A stretch of DNA of 64,000 nucleotides from GCA-002708315 sp964460905 (GCA_964460905.1 CAYWRM010000002.1:124001-188000), one strand, 5' to 3'; counted from the first letter of the stretch, positions 1 through 10,526 are shown. A program made the numbers and translations. Notes: generated from the sequence alone by a model not told the origin.

Positions 1-2671
1 TAATTGCTTCTATTCCATTCTTCGCAAATGTAATTTCTCGCACAGAATCTTGTAGAATAGTCTCTAAAAATTGTGAACTAACCTCATCGTCTTCAACAAT
101 TAGCAGGTTCAAATTTTTGATTTTTGATGAGTCTTTATCGATGTATGGAGTAATTTGCTCAATTTCATTTTTAGCATTTTTGATGTATGGAAGTGTAAAC
201 ATAAATTTCGATCCCTTTCCTTCCACTGATTCAACAAATATCTCACCCCCTAGCATTTCAACATAAGCCCTAGCTATTGCCAGCCCTAATCCCGAACCTT
301 CGAACACCTGTCTGTCCTCAATATCTGCCTGTTCAAAACGGTTGAATATTGCATGTGCCCTATCTTCAGGTATGCCAATTCCTGTATCTTTAACAAAAAA
401 TTCAATAAAATTTTCCTTTAACAAGCAGCCAAAAATGATATTACCTCTATCAGTGTACTTAATTGCATTTTTAATAAGGTTAGTTAATATACCATGTAGT
501 TTATCGCTGTCAGTAATTATGTTTACTTCCTCGTTGTTTCGTAAAGGTTCTAAATGTAATGATAACCCTTTCAGGTTTGCCTCAGGAGAATGGAAAGAAT
601 AAAGTTCATCCATCATATTATCTATAGAAATTTCATTTGTTATAACAACCATTTCTCCTGCTTCAATTTTCGAAATATCAATTATATCATTGATGGTATT
701 TAACAGCCTGTTACCACTTTTGTTAATGATTGCTGAGTATTGATCAATTTGAGTTTTTTGTAAGTTTGGTTGATTAAGTAGGGTTATAAATCCAAGAATC
801 CCATTCATAGGTGTACGGATTTCGTGGCTCATATTTGTGAGAAATGCAGATTTTAAACGGTCGCTTTCTTCGGCTTTTTCTCTTGCTTTAATAAGTTCAA
901 GTTCAGTTTTTTTTCTTTCTGTAATATCTCTAAATTCTACAACTCTTGCATCTATTCCTTTATATGGTATCATTCTTGCCTCTAATCTAAGTGGATACAC
1001 TTCTCCATTTTCTCTTAGACCCATAGCTTCATAAGGTTTTTCATAATTTTCAAGAATATTTCTCATAACTAATTCTTGCGAATCTTTGGCAATGAGCATT
1101 AAGCCATCCATACCAATTAGCTTATCTAATGTATATCCTGTTATTTCTGAAAGTCCTTGATTACAATCTAATATTATTCCTTTATCATGTATAGCAATCC
1201 CACCGAATGAAGCATTGTGTAAAGCCCTAAAACGCATTTCATTTTCTTCAGCGTTTAATCGGGATTTAGTAATTTCTATATTCTTTTTCTTGAAAAAATA
1301 AATAAGCCAACTTAAAAGAAGAATAATACTAATTGATAATAATGTTGTAATAATTAAGAAAAGTGCTTCATTGTTTTTCTTTTCTAGTTTTACTTTTTCA
1401 GCAATTGTTTTTTCTTTTTCCAATTCAAATTGAGTTCTAAAAAAAAGAACTTTCTCATTGGTTCTCTTCGTTATTATCGAATCGTTATATGATATTTTTA
1501 AATTAGTAAAATATAGGGCATTTTTATAATTACCCTCTAATATATTAAGAACTGATAATTTATTATAGCCATAAACTAAATAAGAAAATATATTTTGATC
1601 TTTAGCTATTTTTAAACCTTGCGAAAGATAAGAATGAGCATTCTTGTAATCCCCTAATTGAGTATAATTACCTCCAATATTTAATAATGAGGCACAAATT
1701 GACACTTTGTGTCCTACTTTATTTCTTAACTCTAAAGCTTGAAAGTTATACGTAAGCGAGTTTTGGTAATTTCCTTTTAAAGAAAATATATGTGCTTTAA
1801 ATGTTTTTAAAGCTGCCAGCTCGTTTGGTAATAACAATTCATTGCAATAAATTATTGAACTGTCAATATATAAGTTAGATTTATTGTATTCCTTTTTTTG
1901 AATATAATATTCAGAGATTTTTCGATATGCTTTCTGTAGCATATTTTTGTTATTCGTATTTTTTGCAAGAATTAGTGCCTTATTGAAATAATACAAGGAG
2001 GAGTCGAGTTCATTATTATAAAAGAATATTTTACCAAGTATAATAATACTATTAATATAATTTGTTTTGGTTGTTTCTTTCTGGGAAAAACTAATTGCTA
2101 AGCCAGTATAATATTTAGCAATTGAATAATCCTGAATTAATATATATATGTTCCCATATTGTTTATATACAATTGGTTTTAGTTGAGAAATGTTGTTGTT
2201 ATTTATAATACTTAATGCTGTATCTAAAGAACTTATACCCGAAGCAAAATCTGATATATTCCTATAATATCGCTCTAAATCTAAATATATTTTTGCAAGA
2301 AGATACTGATTCCCAACTTCTATACACATTTGTTTTGCTTGATTATATAAAATCAGAGATCTTTCCCTGTTTCCTATGCTAATATTAATATATGCTAATT
2401 CTATTAGTGACTCAATTATCAAGTTTTTATCTTCTAAAAATAATGCATGATCAATGGATTTGTTTCCATAAAAAACTACACTGTCATAATTAATATAGCG
2501 AAATTCTTTAGCTATTGATAACAAAATCCTTGATTTACAACTGTCTGAAGAAGTTAAAGCTACGACCTTAAGACTATCAATTGTATGGGTTTGTGATATA
2601 CCTGTCAAGACAGAGAAATAAAGCAAATATGAAAGCAGAAATACAGTTTTATAATTTTTGGTATTTAGCAT
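1..2671 (-). CDS. TPR-PAS hybrid sensor histidine kinase (partial, C-terminus beyond window)
   Basis: The reading frame starts at an ATG (2671-2669) and stays in frame to base 1; no stop is reached, so the C-terminus is missing. Order seen: signal peptide (residues 1-27, ending near TGISQ), TPR-like helical repeats (about 40-430), one membrane segment (about 437-460, LLSISIILLLSWLIYFF), a PAS domain (about 475-590), a HisKA domain with SHEIRTPMNGILGF (His616), an HATPase domain with GSGLGLAIARAYVEMLGG (from Gly792), and the start of a receiver domain (LLIVEDDEV, about 851 on). This is the usual Bacteroidota layout with extracytoplasmic TPRs and a cytoplasmic kinase-receiver; it should autophosphorylate on His616 and pass phosphate to its own receiver. 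The signal sensed is unknown. Confidence 0.9.
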   Translation of the reverse strand, partial: MLNTKNYKTVFLLSYLLYFSVLTGISQTHTIDSLKVVALTSSDSCKSRILLSIAKEFRYINYDSVVFYGNKSIDHALFLEDKNLIIESLIELAYINISIGNRERSLILYNQAKQMCIEVGNQYLLAKIYLDLERYYRNISDFASGISSLDTALSIINNNNISQLKPIVYKQYGNIYILIQDYSIAKYYTGLAISFSQKETTKTNYINSIIILGKIFFYNNELDSSLYYFNKALILAKNTNNKNMLQKAYRKISEYYIQKKEYNKSNLYIDSSIIYCNELLLPNELAALKTFKAHIFSLKGNYQNSLTYNFQALELRNKVGHKVSICASLLNIGGNYTQLGDYKNAHSYLSQGLKIAKDQNIFSYLVYGYNKLSVLNILEGNYKNALYFTNLKISYNDSIITKRTNEKVLFFRTQFELEKEKTIAEKVKLEKKNNEALFLIITTLLSISIILLLSWLIYFFKKKNIEITKSRLNAEENEMRFRALHNASFGGIAIHDKGIILDCNQGLSEITGYTLDKLIGMDGLMLIAKDSQELVMRNILENYEKPYEAMGLRENGEVYPLRLEARMIPYKGIDARVVEFRDITERKKTELELIKAREKAEESDRLKSAFLTNMSHEIRTPMNGILGFITLLNQPNLQKTQIDQYSAIINKSGNRLLNTINDIIDISKIEAGEMVVITNEISIDNMMDELYSFHSPEANLKGLSLHLEPLRNNEEVNIITDSDKLHGILTNLIKNAIKYTDRGNIIFGCLLKENFIEFFVKDTGIGIPEDRAHAIFNRFEQADIEDRQVFEGSGLGLAIARAYVEMLGGEIFVESVEGKGSKFMFTLPYIKNAKNEIEQITPYIDKDSSKIKNLNLLIVEDDEVSSQFLETILQDSVREITFAKNGIEAI

Positions 2672-2896
2672 AACATCATTAAAATTTCTTTATCAGAATT
2701 AATTTAGATTGGTCAAAATGCTAATATAATAAAATACCATTTCATATTAGCCTCTTCTTGCTTAATTTGATTGTCCAAATCAAAATTGCTTTTTTCATTT
2801 TTTTCAGCTAAAAAGATTAGTTCTTTCTTCAATAAAGATATAGTTAAAATCTTTTTTATGGGTTTATGTATTTGTTAATACTTGGGTTTCTCAAAA

Positions 2897-3010
2897 TCAC
2901 AGATTTATATTATAAATATCATCGTACAAGTGGTTATTTATATTCGATATGTCTTGGTTGCTAACATGTGTACATATTTCTGTGGTGCGTGAAGATGAAT
3001 GACCTAGAAA
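2897..3010 (-). pseudogene. Tyrosine recombinase C-terminal remnant
   Basis: A 37-codon minus-strand stretch reads FLGHSSSRTTEICTHVSN followed by about 19 more residues and a stop. LGHSS-x-TTE-x-x-THVS is the signature around the second catalytic His and the Tyr of XerC/D-type integrases. Here the expected catalytic Tyr (IYTHVS) is Cys (ICTHVS), and an in-frame TAA lies directly upstream of the fragment. No other integrase sequence was found in the flanking 200 bases. It is a decayed remnant of a mobile element, not a working gene. Confidence 0.6.
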
Positions 3011-3183
3011 TTAACTTTTTTACTATATGAGAAAGTTCAATTGATTTATCGTAAATATTATCGATCATTAAATTATCAAATTTCTCTACCAAAGATATTT
3101 ATTCGATTTTCAAAGATTGGATTATCAATATTTTCATCTATCAATTGACTTAAATCAAATTCATAGGTTAATTCATAAAAGAA

Positions 3184-3219
3184 TTGTATCGTTTTAATTC
3201 AAAAATAAAAACGATACAA
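3184..3219 (-). terminator. Hairpin downstream of the propeller sensor kinase
   Basis: A perfect 12-bp stem (TTGTATCGTTTT at 3184-3195, its complement at 3208-3219) has a 12-base loop. It starts about 30 bases past the stop of the minus-strand kinase gene. The T-rich tract that follows on the minus strand is short and broken, so termination strength is uncertain. Confidence 0.45.
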
Positions 3220-3251
3220 ATTGACCAGTAAAATAAACAGATTTTAATCTT

Positions 3252-6200
3252 TTAGTTCATGTTTATCTGGTAATTTTTTAACAAGGTTAAAGCTTCGGTA
3301 ATATCGTTATTATTTATAGCTTTACTAATAGCATCTAATTCTGATTTGTCAATTTTGCGCAACGCAAGTTCGTCTAGTAGGTCGAAGGTACTAGGATCTT
3401 TTAAATGTAGAGCTTCAAGCAAGTCTACTATCAGTTCTCTTATTGAACGTGGATCTATTTCTGTTAGATCAGCAGTTTCTTTAAAATAATTTTGAGCTTC
3501 CAAAATAATATCCTTCATGCTGGTTTCAAGCAATTGTATTTCGTTATCAAAGCTGGAAATATCTTTTTTTAAGATGGCTTGCTCTACCAATTTTGATAGT
3601 TCATGTATTTTGTTAGCACCAATATTGCCACTTTCGCCTTTCAGGGTGTGAATTAAAAGATGAGCTTTTTCAAACTCTTTGGCTTGGACTAATTTTCTTA
3701 GATCTGAGCAAGTTTGGTTATTTGTGGAAAGAAACTTTTTAAGCATTTTAATGTATAGCTTTTTATTTCCCCCAAAACGGTGAATTCCTGTTTGTATATC
3801 TAGATCATGAATAACAATATCCGTTATATTTCTATTAAACTCATCAGATAATTTGTTGGTATCAATATGGGGTTCCTCATATTGTATTGCCCATTTTAAT
3901 ATTGTATTATAAAGTAATAACGGATCAATAGGTTTTGTTATGATATCGGTTATTCCTACTTCGTTGCATCTGGCAGCTACTGTATTAACTGAATCAGCAG
4001 TAATAGCAATAATTGGAACTTGAGTGTTGAATTTACGGATCTGTGCAGAGGCATTGTAGCCATCCAATAAAGGCATGTGCAGATCCATTAAAATAATTTC
4101 ATAATTGGTTTCACGTGCCATATTTACAGCTGTAACCCCATTTTTTGCTATATCAACTTTAATATCTACTTTCTTCATGAGTTCATAGATAACCTGTTGA
4201 TTAGTTTCATTATCTTCTGCAAGCAAAATATGATTACCTGATAAGGTTTCTTTAAGATGATCATAATTTATTTCTTGCTTGCTCTGTTCGTTAATAGACA
4301 GTTCCCTAATTTCAAATACACTGAGTATTTTATCTAGTAGTACCGAAGGTAAGAATGGTTTTATAAGATAGTCGTTAACATTATAAATATTATATTCATA
4401 ACCTTTTTCGCCCAGCTCAACATTACTAATTGTAATTATTTTTGTACTTGAAGAATTTGGGTTTTTGTGAATTGAGTTGATAATATCCATATTATTATAA
4501 CTACATGCTTGTAAGTCTATAATCAATAGATCATAAGGTTTTTTCACAAATTGTTCCAACACTTTTTCTCCTGACGATACAACATCTATATTAAACAAAA
4601 ATAATTGTAATGTAGATACTATTGACTGCATTGCTAATGGATGATCTTCGCATACTAAAACATTAAGTTCCTTTAATTTATCGGGTATTACATAAGAAGA
4701 GAATTCATAACCTGGTTGAACACCAACTTTACAATTAAAGAAAAAAGTAGTACCTTTATTTGGTTTACTTTTCAGCCATATATGGCCATCCATCATTTCG
4801 ATTAACGATTTACTAATAGCAAGTCCAAGTCCGGTACCACCATATTCACGGGTAATTGAGTTATCGGCCTGTTTAAATTCATCAAACAGGAATGGAATTT
4901 GATCTTTGCTAATACCTATACCGGTATCAGTAATAGCTATTTGCAAATAGATTTCTTGGTTATTTAATTTTTTATCTATTTCAACATTAATAGTTATTCC
5001 TCCTGAAGATGTAAATTTAATGGCATTACTACATAAATTAGTAATTACTTGTCCTAATCTTAATGGGTCGCCAATTAAAAACCTGGGAACATTAGGGTTT
5101 ATACGAACAATAAATTCCAGGTTTTTTTTACGTGTATATTGAGAATTCAGAATAATAATAGAATTCAATACAATTTCCAGGTCGAAATTTACTTTTTCAA
5201 GCTGCATTTTGTTTGCTTCTATTTTAGAAAAATCGAGAATGTCGTTAATTAAACTAAGCAATGTATTTGACGAGCGATCAATTTTTTGGAGATAATCTTT
5301 TTGTTTTGGATTTAAATTCGAATCTATTGCAAGATGTGTGAAGCCCAGGATTGCATTTAATGGTGTACGTATTTCATGTGACATGGTTGCAATAAACTGA
5401 CTTTTCGCAATTGTGGCTTGCTCGGCTAAGGATAGTGCATTGTCGAGTTCTTTTGTCCTATCTAAAATTAAATTTTCTAATATGATTTTCTGTTTCAAAA
5501 CAATATTAACTCTCCATTTAATAATAAGCCAAAAAACTAAAACAAAGGTGAGTATATATAGTATAATTACCCACCACGCTAGCCACCAGGGCTTTCGAAT
5601 TATAAATGGATATTCAGTAATTTTACTCCAATTACCAGATTTGCTAATTGCCTTGAGAAGAAAGGAAAAATGACCCGGAGGGATATTTCGATAGTCAGCA
5701 ATATTATCTTTAGTAACCAAGCTCCACTCTTTATCAAACCCTTTTAATTTATATTGATATTGAATTTGGTTTGGTGTACTCCAATAGGTGGCAGTAAACT
5801 GAAAAGTAAGGTGGTTTAAATTATGAGGAAGGCTTAAGTTGATTGGATTGTTTGAAAATGGCGAAACATCTGAAAAGTAAATTCCTGATTGTGAAATTTC
5901 TTTGTCAGTCCTTATTAACTCATTAAAGTTTATAGTTTTATTATTAATAATTAATCCGTTAATTTGAACATTTGGAGCATCTTCAGGGGTTTTGAAAGTA
6001 TTTAATTCCAAAAGTGATAGTGCTTTTCCTGTTCCCCACCATATGCGGTTTTTATTGTCATGAAATACAGAATTTGTGTAAAAATCAATATCTTTAAGGC
6101 CATCAACTTTTCCGTAATTAATCAATACATATTTGTTATTTAATAGCGAATCCTCTTCAAGTAATAAATTATCAGGCACATCAATCTGTGTAAGCCCCCT

Positions 6201-8432
6201 TGTAGTACCAGCCCAAATAGAATTATTATGATCCCTTACCAACGAGTACACATAATTATTACACAAGCCATTTTCTGTATTGTAAGTTTTAAAGGAATGT
6301 CCATCAAAACTTGTTAATCCTCCACCATTTGTGCCAAACCACATATTGCCGTTATGATCTTGAGTTATTGACCAAACAGTATTGTCTCCAAGCCCATGAT
6401 TAGTTGTATATTGTATAACTGAATCATTTTTTAATTGTGCAACTCCACCATCCATAGTTCCAAACCAGAGATATCCTTCCCGGTCTTGAAATATGCTTAA
6501 AATTTTGCTGCTTCCAAGTCCTGCTTTTTCTGTTATTGTTACAAACTTGCTACCATCAAATTTTGTTACACCACTTTCAGTACCAAACCACATGTTTCCT
6601 TCGTCATCTTGCAATACAGATCTTACAATATTATTAAGAAGCCCTTGTTTGGTAGAATAATTTGTAAACTTAAGGATGCCTGAATTTAAGCTACTACCAT
6701 CTAATTTACTTACTCCTCCTCCATAAGTTCCAAACCAAAAATCACCATTAGTGTCTTGCATGCTGGCAAGAACAATATTGTTTGCAAGCCCTTGTTCAGC
6801 TGTAATATGAGTAAATGTGCTTTGCTGACCTGGAATTACTGACTCATCAAGAATTGTTACACCCCCCTCAAAAGTCCCAAACCATAATCTGCCCTGATTA
6901 TCTTGTAATATTGATAATACCAGATTATCTGTTAAACCTTGCTCTTTTGTATAATTAATAAAGCTGTGCAAGTTAAAATTACAAACTCCACCACCATCTG
7001 TTCCAATTAAAAGATTATCATTGCCATCTTCAAATAAGGTTCGTATGTAATTATCGCTTAATCCCTCTTTAGTAGTATAATATGAAAAAGATTCTCCATC
7101 GAAACAAGTGATTCCATCACCAAATGTTCCAAACCACATATTATTATCTGAATCCTCAGTTATTGATAGTATTATATCGCTGCCTAGCCCTTGGGCAGTA
7201 GTATAATTAGTAAAAACCTGCCCATTGAATTTGGATACACCTCCACCAAATGTTCCAAACCAAATATTCCCAATGTGATCTTTTTTAATAGATAATATGG
7301 TGTCTGAGGTTAACCCCTCCTCTCGTGTATAAGTAGTGAAATATTTTCCATCGTACTTTGAAACACCCCTTTCATGTGTTCCAAACCAAATATTGCCATA
7401 ATCATCTTCACATAAAGTTGTAATATTATTACTAGCTAATCCTTGTTGTTTAGTGTAAGTAGAAATGGTACTACCATTATATGAAGAGACTCCTTTTGGT
7501 GTAGCAAACCATATATTCCCTTCATCGTCCTCTAATATGTCAGTTATATTATTTGATGGGAGACCTTGTTTTTTAGTGTATTGGGTAATTGTTTTTCCAT
7601 TAAAGCGATTTACGCCACTACCTTGGGTGCCGATCCACAGAGTATTATTTTTATCAATTAGTAACGAAAGAATCATATCACTTGATAGTCCTGTTTTTGT
7701 GGTGTAGTGATTAAAAAACTGACCATTATATGAAATCAAACCTCCGGTATGAGTGCCGAACCATAGAATTCCATCCTTATCTTTGGCAATAGCTCTTATG
7801 AATGAATTAGGCAATTCCTGATCTGCATCTAAAAAACGGATATTAAATGATGCATTTTCTTTATGTTTCATCGGCAAAGCCTTTATCTGACGTGGTCTTG
7901 CAGCAAGTAAGCTAATAGGAGGTAATATGGAGTCGTTATGTTGATTTGATGATTGTCTGCTTTCATTTATAATTTTTTCATAGGACGATAGATTGTTATG
8001 GTTTATATTTATCTCTTGCGGAAGAATAGTAATAATGGGAGAATTATATTGTTTAGAATGTTGTTCTCTTATTTTAGTTCGATCTATATTAATTATTTCA
8101 GGTTTTTTACTTTTCACAGCCGGTTCTTCTGCTAGTTTTTCTGAAAAAGATTGCTGTAAGAAAGATATTCCTGGTACTACCTCATAAGGGCTAGTAATTT
8201 CAACAGGAGGAGGAATATTGTTGTAAATTATTGTTGGTTCTTTAAATCCGTTTTTCCCCGGTATTGTTATTATTAATGAATCAGCAACAACTTTTTGAGG
8301 AATTAATTCCGCTGAGAGCTCTTTTAAATATTGAGTATCAGATTTATGTTGTTGAATCTTATTTTCTTCACATGCTGATCCAAGTAATAAAACGCATATC
8401 ACAAAAATAAATAGGAGATTTTTTAATGTCAT
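3252..8432 (-). CDS. Two-component-propeller hybrid histidine kinase with two receivers and Hpt
   Basis: A 1726-residue one-piece phosphorelay. It opens with a lipoprotein-type signal (LLLGSAC, Cys21), then a Pro-rich stretch to about residue 190. Fourteen propeller blades follow, each with a WFGT-like motif (two seven-bladed Reg_prop propellers), then a Y_Y_Y domain (about 870-935) and one membrane helix (about 948-972). The kinase core has SHEIRTPLNAILGF (His1019) and GGTGLGLAISKSLIEMMDG. Two receivers follow (Asp1306 and Asp1450) and a C-terminal Hpt (HTLKGESGNIGA, His1595). It lacks the AraC-type output of classical polysaccharide-sensing HTCS proteins, so phosphate probably leaves through the Hpt to a separate regulator. 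Receiver 1 has the Asp but not the usual MP-x-x-DG that follows it, so it may be weak. The inducer is unknown. Confidence 0.95.
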   Translation of the reverse strand: MTLKNLLFIFVICVLLLGSACEENKIQQHKSDTQYLKELSAELIPQKVVADSLIITIPGKNGFKEPTIIYNNIPPPVEITSPYEVVPGISFLQQSFSEKLAEEPAVKSKKPEIINIDRTKIREQHSKQYNSPIITILPQEININHNNLSSYEKIINESRQSSNQHNDSILPPISLLAARPRQIKALPMKHKENASFNIRFLDADQELPNSFIRAIAKDKDGILWFGTHTGGLISYNGQFFNHYTTKTGLSSDMILSLLIDKNNTLWIGTQGSGVNRFNGKTITQYTKKQGLPSNNITDILEDDEGNIWFATPKGVSSYNGSTISTYTKQQGLASNNITTLCEDDYGNIWFGTHERGVSKYDGKYFTTYTREEGLTSDTILSIKKDHIGNIWFGTFGGGVSKFNGQVFTNYTTAQGLGSDIILSITEDSDNNMWFGTFGDGITCFDGESFSYYTTKEGLSDNYIRTLFEDGNDNLLIGTDGGGVCNFNLHSFINYTKEQGLTDNLVLSILQDNQGRLWFGTFEGGVTILDESVIPGQQSTFTHITAEQGLANNIVLASMQDTNGDFWFGTYGGGVSKLDGSSLNSGILKFTNYSTKQGLLNNIVRSVLQDDEGNMWFGTESGVTKFDGSKFVTITEKAGLGSSKILSIFQDREGYLWFGTMDGGVAQLKNDSVIQYTTNHGLGDNTVWSITQDHNGNMWFGTNGGGLTSFDGHSFKTYNTENGLCNNYVYSLVRDHNNSIWAGTTRGLTQIDVPDNLLLEEDSLLNNKYVLINYGKVDGLKDIDFYTNSVFHDNKNRIWWGTGKALSLLELNTFKTPEDAPNVQINGLIINNKTINFNELIRTDKEISQSGIYFSDVSPFSNNPINLSLPHNLNHLTFQFTATYWSTPNQIQYQYKLKGFDKEWSLVTKDNIADYRNIPPGHFSFLLKAISKSGNWSKITEYPFIIRKPWWLAWWVIILYILTFVLVFWLIIKWRVNIVLKQKIILENLILDRTKELDNALSLAEQATIAKSQFIATMSHEIRTPLNAILGFTHLAIDSNLNPKQKDYLQKIDRSSNTLLSLINDILDFSKIEANKMQLEKVNFDLEIVLNSIIILNSQYTRKKNLEFIVRINPNVPRFLIGDPLRLGQVITNLCSNAIKFTSSGGITINVEIDKKLNNQEIYLQIAITDTGIGISKDQIPFLFDEFKQADNSITREYGGTGLGLAISKSLIEMMDGHIWLKSKPNKGTTFFFNCKVGVQPGYEFSSYVIPDKLKELNVLVCEDHPLAMQSIVSTLQLFLFNIDVVSSGEKVLEQFVKKPYDLLIIDLQACSYNNMDIINSIHKNPNSSSTKIITISNVELGEKGYEYNIYNVNDYLIKPFLPSVLLDKILSVFEIRELSINEQSKQEINYDHLKETLSGNHILLAEDNETNQQVIYELMKKVDIKVDIAKNGVTAVNMARETNYEIILMDLHMPLLDGYNASAQIRKFNTQVPIIAITADSVNTVAARCNEVGITDIITKPIDPLLLYNTILKWAIQYEEPHIDTNKLSDEFNRNITDIVIHDLDIQTGIHRFGGNKKLYIKMLKKFLSTNNQTCSDLRKLVQAKEFEKAHLLIHTLKGESGNIGANKIHELSKLVEQAILKKDISSFDNEIQLLETSMKDIILEAQNYFKETADLTEIDPRSIRELIVDLLEALHLKDPSTFDLLDELALRKIDKSELDAISKAINNNDITEALTLLKNYQINMN

Positions 8433-8547
8433 TTTGCAGTATTATTAACAGAAAATAGGGGTTAATTTTTGTAATATTCTTTAGCAAAATATTTGTTGCT
8501 GTAAATATACAATTGTTTTTTCACATTCATATTTTTAAAAATAACCT

Positions 8548-8565
8548 TAGTTTTGTACAAAAATA
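8548..8565. promoter_or_regulatory. Overlapping -7 boxes between the sensor kinase and dnaG
   Basis: TAGTTTTG (8548-8555, plus) and TATTTTTG (8565-8558, minus) both fit the Bacteroidota -7 consensus TAnnTTTG. They overlap on the palindrome TTTTGTACAAAA (8551-8562). No convincing -33 box was seen for either. Predicted starts would lie near 8562 (dnaG) and 8551 (kinase). Confidence 0.35.
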
Positions 8566-8571
8566 TATATC

Positions 8572-10506
8572 TTGATAAATCCTAATACCATACAAACAAT
8601 ATTTGAAACAGCTCGTGTTGAAGAGGTTATTGGTGATTTTGTTACATTAAAAAAGAGGGGAGTTAACTACTTAGGACTGTGCCCGTTTCATAACGAAAAG
8701 ACACCTTCCTTTAGCGTAAGTCCTGCCAAAGGTATTTATAAATGTTTTGGATGTGGCAAGGCGGGTAATGTTGTTGGCTTCATAATGGAGCATGAGCATT
8801 ACACTTATCCTGAGGCACTTCGCTATCTTGCAAAAAGATATAATATTGAAATAGAAGAAGAGGAAGTTACGCCTGAAATGCAACAGCAACTGGATGAAAA
8901 AGAAAGTATGCTGGCGCTAAATTCTTTTGTTACTCAGTATTTCACAAAAAATCTTTTTGAAAAGAATGAGGGTAAGTCTGTTGGATTAAGTTATCTTAAA
9001 GAAAGAGAATTTCGCGAATCTACAATAGAAAAGTTTCAGCTTGGATATGCAATTGATCAGTGGGAGGATTATTCAAAAGAAGCATTAGCAAATGGTTATA
9101 AAGAGGATATCCTTGTATCAACAGGTTTAAGTATTGATAAAGATGATAAACTACTCGACCGATTTAAAGGAAGGGTAATTTTTCCGATTCATAATCTTAC
9201 CGGAAGGGTTATAGGTTTCGGAGGAAGGATTCTTTCTTCTGAGAAATCAAAAGCTAAATACGTTAATTCACCCGAGTCGGATATTTATAATAAGAGCAAG
9301 GTGTTGTATGGCATTTACTTTGCACGTAATGAAATAGTTAAGCAAAACAAATGTTATCTTGTTGAAGGTTATACTGATGTAATTTCGATGCATCAGGCTG
9401 GCGTTGAAAATGTTGTATCATCTTCGGGTACGTCATTAACAGTGGATCAGATTAAACTGATTAGCAGATATACCCCCAATATAACAATACTTTATGATGG
9501 CGATCCGGCTGGAATTAAAGCATCATTTAGAGGAATTGACCTAATATTGGAGCAGGGGATGAATGTGAAAATTGTGTTGTTCCCGGAAGGAGAAGACCCT
9601 GATTCATATGCCAGAAATCATAGTACTAGCGAAACAGAAGATTTTATTGTTAATAAGGCGGTTGATTTTATTAAGTTTAAAACTAATTTACTTCAGCAAG
9701 AGACTGTTGGTGATCCCTCAGGGAAGGCCGCGCTTATTAAAGATATTGTACATACAATTTCAGTTATTCCTGATGGAATAAGCCGATCGGTATATATTAA
9801 GGAATGTAGTGTATTGCTTGATGTGGGGGAACAAACCCTTATGAATGAGCTAAATAAGTTGCTCAGGCAAAAATTTAGAAAGCAATCGAATATCCCTCCC
9901 GAAGTAATCCCTCCTGAAGATATAAAGGAAACCAGGTTAAAACAGATTGATGTAGACCCGCTAGATATAAGCCATTTGGAGAATAATTTGATAAGGCTAA
10001 TGTTGTTATATGGCGAAAGCGAATTGCAGATAAGCACAGAAGATGAAGAAACTGTTGATATTTCTATATCTGAGTATGTTATAAGTGATCTTGAAAATGA
10101 TAAATTAAAATTTGAAAATGATCTTTATTGCAAGATTCTTAATGAGTTTAAAAGAGCACGAGATGAAAAAAGGGTTCTAAGCACATCATATTTTACAAAT
10201 CATTCGGATCAACAAATTTCAACATTGGTAATTGAGTTAATTACTACACCATATGAGCTGAGTGATAACTGGGAAAAAAATAAGATTTTTGTAAAACAAG
10301 AGGGTGATGATTTGTCAAATCTTGTTCTTTCTACTTTAATGTCGTTTAAATCGAGGCTTATAAGCAAAAAACTAAATGATATTTCAAATCAGTTAAAAAC
10401 TGCAACTGATGAATCAGAAGTTTATCTATTGCAACAGGAGTTTTTTGAATTAAAGAAACTTACAAATCTAATTGATGGTGAATTAAATAGGACTTTTAAT
10501 TATTAA
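8572..10506 (+). CDS. dnaG: DNA primase DnaG
   Basis: Makes the RNA primers for chromosome replication at the fork, working with DnaB helicase. Domains in order: a CHC2 zinc finger (Cys37, His40, Cys58, Cys61), the catalytic RNA polymerase core with a Toprim fold (VEGYTDVI around Glu265; DGDPAG from Asp309), and a C-terminal helicase-interaction region. At 644 residues the length is normal. The frame begins with TTG (8572). No ATG lies close upstream and the first residues (INPNTIQTIFETARVEEVI) match the family N-terminus, so TTG is the likely start. It is divergent from the kinase gene; a repeat-rich spacer follows. Confidence 0.95.
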   Translation: MINPNTIQTIFETARVEEVIGDFVTLKKRGVNYLGLCPFHNEKTPSFSVSPAKGIYKCFGCGKAGNVVGFIMEHEHYTYPEALRYLAKRYNIEIEEEEVTPEMQQQLDEKESMLALNSFVTQYFTKNLFEKNEGKSVGLSYLKEREFRESTIEKFQLGYAIDQWEDYSKEALANGYKEDILVSTGLSIDKDDKLLDRFKGRVIFPIHNLTGRVIGFGGRILSSEKSKAKYVNSPESDIYNKSKVLYGIYFARNEIVKQNKCYLVEGYTDVISMHQAGVENVVSSSGTSLTVDQIKLISRYTPNITILYDGDPAGIKASFRGIDLILEQGMNVKIVLFPEGEDPDSYARNHSTSETEDFIVNKAVDFIKFKTNLLQQETVGDPSGKAALIKDIVHTISVIPDGISRSVYIKECSVLLDVGEQTLMNELNKLLRQKFRKQSNIPPEVIPPEDIKETRLKQIDVDPLDISHLENNLIRLMLLYGESELQISTEDEETVDISISEYVISDLENDKLKFENDLYCKILNEFKRARDEKRVLSTSYFTNHSDQQISTLVIELITTPYELSDNWEKNKIFVKQEGDDLSNLVLSTLMSFKSRLISKKLNDISNQLKTATDESEVYLLQQEFFELKKLTNLIDGELNRTFNY

Positions 10507-10526
10507 TATCTCTAACTACTATTGCT

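Larger units (their letters stand above)
2672..3251. other. 580-base spacer between two sensor kinase genes
   Basis: This spacer holds the recombinase remnant (2897-3010) and the hairpin after the large kinase gene (3184-3219). A weaker 7-bp inverted repeat lies at 2766-2784. The rest is very AT-rich, with no reading frame that I can support. Confidence 0.6.

Noticed and set aside
342..1034. Plus-strand frames inside the first kinase gene
   Set aside because: They are shadows of the minus-strand kinase, which has clear PAS, H-box and ATPase motifs in this stretch.
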